A DNA stretch of 64,000 bases from Exiguobacterium marinum DSM 16307 (GTDB lineage Bacteria > Bacillota > Bacilli > Exiguobacteriales > Exiguobacteriaceae): assembly GCF_000620845.1 (NCBI RefSeq), contig NZ_KK211189.1, positions 1,379,662 through 1,443,661 of the forward strand. Reading direction: 5' to 3'. The notes under the pieces were generated by a model. The model was not told the DNA's origin and made no database searches. It saw only the letters and a program-made list of their open reading frames with translations. The position numbers and the translations under genes are program-made. Below are positions 63,016 to 64,000 of this stretch, piece by piece. Numbering within the stretch: the stretch's first letter is position 1; each line of letters begins with the position of its first letter.

Positions 63016-64000
63016 ATGAATACGGCTATTTTAGTCAGCATCATCGTCGGGGTCATCATCCTCGCACTCGTGTTTGTATTCGTATTGAAATATCGCACAG
63101 TCGGACCTGATGAAGCTTTGATTGTAACAGGTAGTTATTTAGGCAAAAAAAATGTACATAGTGACGCATCCGGAAATCGTGTCAAAATTATTCGCGGTGG
63201 CGGTACTTTCGTCCTTCCCGTATTCCAACAAGCAGAACCACTCAGCTTGCTCTCGAGCAAATTAGAAGTCACGACACCTGAAGTATACACAGAACAAGGT
63301 GTACCGGTCATGGCGGATGGGACAGCCATCATTAAAATCGGCGGTTCAATCAGTGAAATTGCGACAGCGGCTGAACAGTTCCTCGGTAAACCTAAAATTG
63401 AACGTGAGAACGAAGCACGAGAAGTACTTGAAGGACATTTACGTTCGATTTTAGGGTCAATGACGGTCGAAGAGATTTATAAAAATCGTGACAAGTTCTC
63501 TCAAGAAGTGCAACGCGTTGCATCACAAGATTTGGCGAAGATGGGATTGATCATCGTATCGTTTACCATCAAAGATGTTCGAGATAAGAACGGTTATTTA
63601 GAATCACTCGGAAAGCCTCGTATTGCACAAGTAAAGCGTGATGCCGATATCGCGACAGCGGAAGCGGACAAAGAGACGCGTATCAAACAGGCGGAAGCCA
63701 TGAAAGATGCGAAGAAGGCAGAGCTCGAGCGCGCGTCTGAAATTGCTGAGGCAGAAAAAGAAAACCAGCTCCGGATTGCGGCTTACCGTCGTGAACAAGA
63801 CGTCGCCAAAGCTCGGGCCGACCAGGCGTATGAGCTTGAAGAAGCACGTGCGAAACAAGAAGTTACTGAACAACAGATGCAAGTTCAAATCATCGAGCGT
63901 CAAAAACAAATCGAGCTCGAAGAGAAGGAAATTATGCGTCGTGAGAAGCAATACGATTCAGAAGTGAAGAAAAAAGCCGATGCGGACCGTTACTCGATCG
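63016..64000 (+). CDS. floT: Flotillin, 3' part beyond window
   Basis: The first 328 residues of a flotillin-like protein. An N-terminal membrane hairpin (about 4-24), an SPFH domain (about 28-180, with IRGGGTFVLPVFQ and LEGHLRSILGSMTVEEIY) and then the Glu/Ala-rich coiled coil are seen. Flotillin scaffolds functional membrane microdomains. It forms an operon with the NfeD protein and the coiled-coil protein. The coding frame is open to the window edge. Confidence 0.93.
   Translation, partial: MNTAILVSIIVGVIILALVFVFVLKYRTVGPDEALIVTGSYLGKKNVHSDASGNRVKIIRGGGTFVLPVFQQAEPLSLLSSKLEVTTPEVYTEQGVPVMADGTAIIKIGGSISEIATAAEQFLGKPKIERENEAREVLEGHLRSILGSMTVEEIYKNRDKFSQEVQRVASQDLAKMGLIIVSFTIKDVRDKNGYLESLGKPRIAQVKRDADIATAEADKETRIKQAEAMKDAKKAELERASEIAEAEKENQLRIAAYRREQDVAKARADQAYELEEARAKQEVTEQQMQVQIIERQKQIELEEKEIMRREKQYDSEVKKKADADRYSI

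Overview
The window reads as a core chromosomal segment of a low-to-moderate GC, non-spore-forming member of the Bacillales, most likely Exiguobacterium. This rests on protein similarity recalled from the family and on gene order; no search was run. Gene order follows the acsA-to-pheT arc of Bacillus subtilis in blocks: acuA/acsA, tyrS, rpsD, an fRMsr gene, ezrA, nadK2, tpx, a ytxK-like gene, ackA, a ytoI-like gene, ytpI, nrnA, dnaE, accDA, pfkA-pyk, ytwI, citZ-icd-mdh, phoPR, polA, mutM, coaE, gapB, speD, nrdR, dnaB, dnaI, thrS, infC-rpmI-rplT, ysdA, ysdC, ysgA, pheST, rnhC. The sporulation genes that sit inside these blocks in Bacillus (ytrH/ytrI near dnaE, sspI near pheS) are absent.

Left part (1-23 kb): acetate activation (acuA, acsA), a class A penicillin-binding protein with a charged low-complexity tail, T-box-controlled tyrS, a small alarmone synthetase, rpsD with its leader, a free-Met-sulfoxide reductase, ezrA, an amidohydrolase, NAD kinase, thiol peroxidase, a methyltransferase, acetate kinase, a secreted SH3-3D wall protein, a universal stress protein, an SDR protein lacking the catalytic Tyr, a phosphoesterase, an M24 peptidase, a CBS-DRTGG regulator, YtpI and NrnA.

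Middle (23-45 kb): dnaE, a GntR regulator with a palindromic operator at its own promoter, accDA, pfkA-pyk, the TCA genes citZ-icd-mdh, phoPR, polA-mutM-coaE, a small M50-like protease, gapB and speD. Sequences matching the CcpA cre consensus occur at acsA/acuA (13/14), pfkA (14/14), citZ (13/14) and gapB (14/14). Together they suggest one catabolite-control layer over acetate use, glycolysis, TCA entry and gluconeogenesis.

Right part (45-64 kb): nrdR-dnaB-dnaI (replication restart and initiation), T-box thrS, a DUF1002 protein, the infC operon with an L20-type leader and an AUU start, ysdA, an all-alpha dUTPase, an M42 peptidase, an RNA methyltransferase, T-box pheST, an alpha/beta hydrolase, rnhC, and the start of a coiled-coil/NfeD/flotillin membrane operon that runs off the end.

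No prophage, insertion sequence, CRISPR array, tRNA or rRNA was seen. The most unusual items are a nested inverted-repeat element between coaE and the M50 gene, a speD leader that can sequester its Shine-Dalgarno, a DnaI without its zinc-binding cysteines, an AccD with a shortened zinc knuckle, and a structured, terminator-ended segment between phoR and polA.
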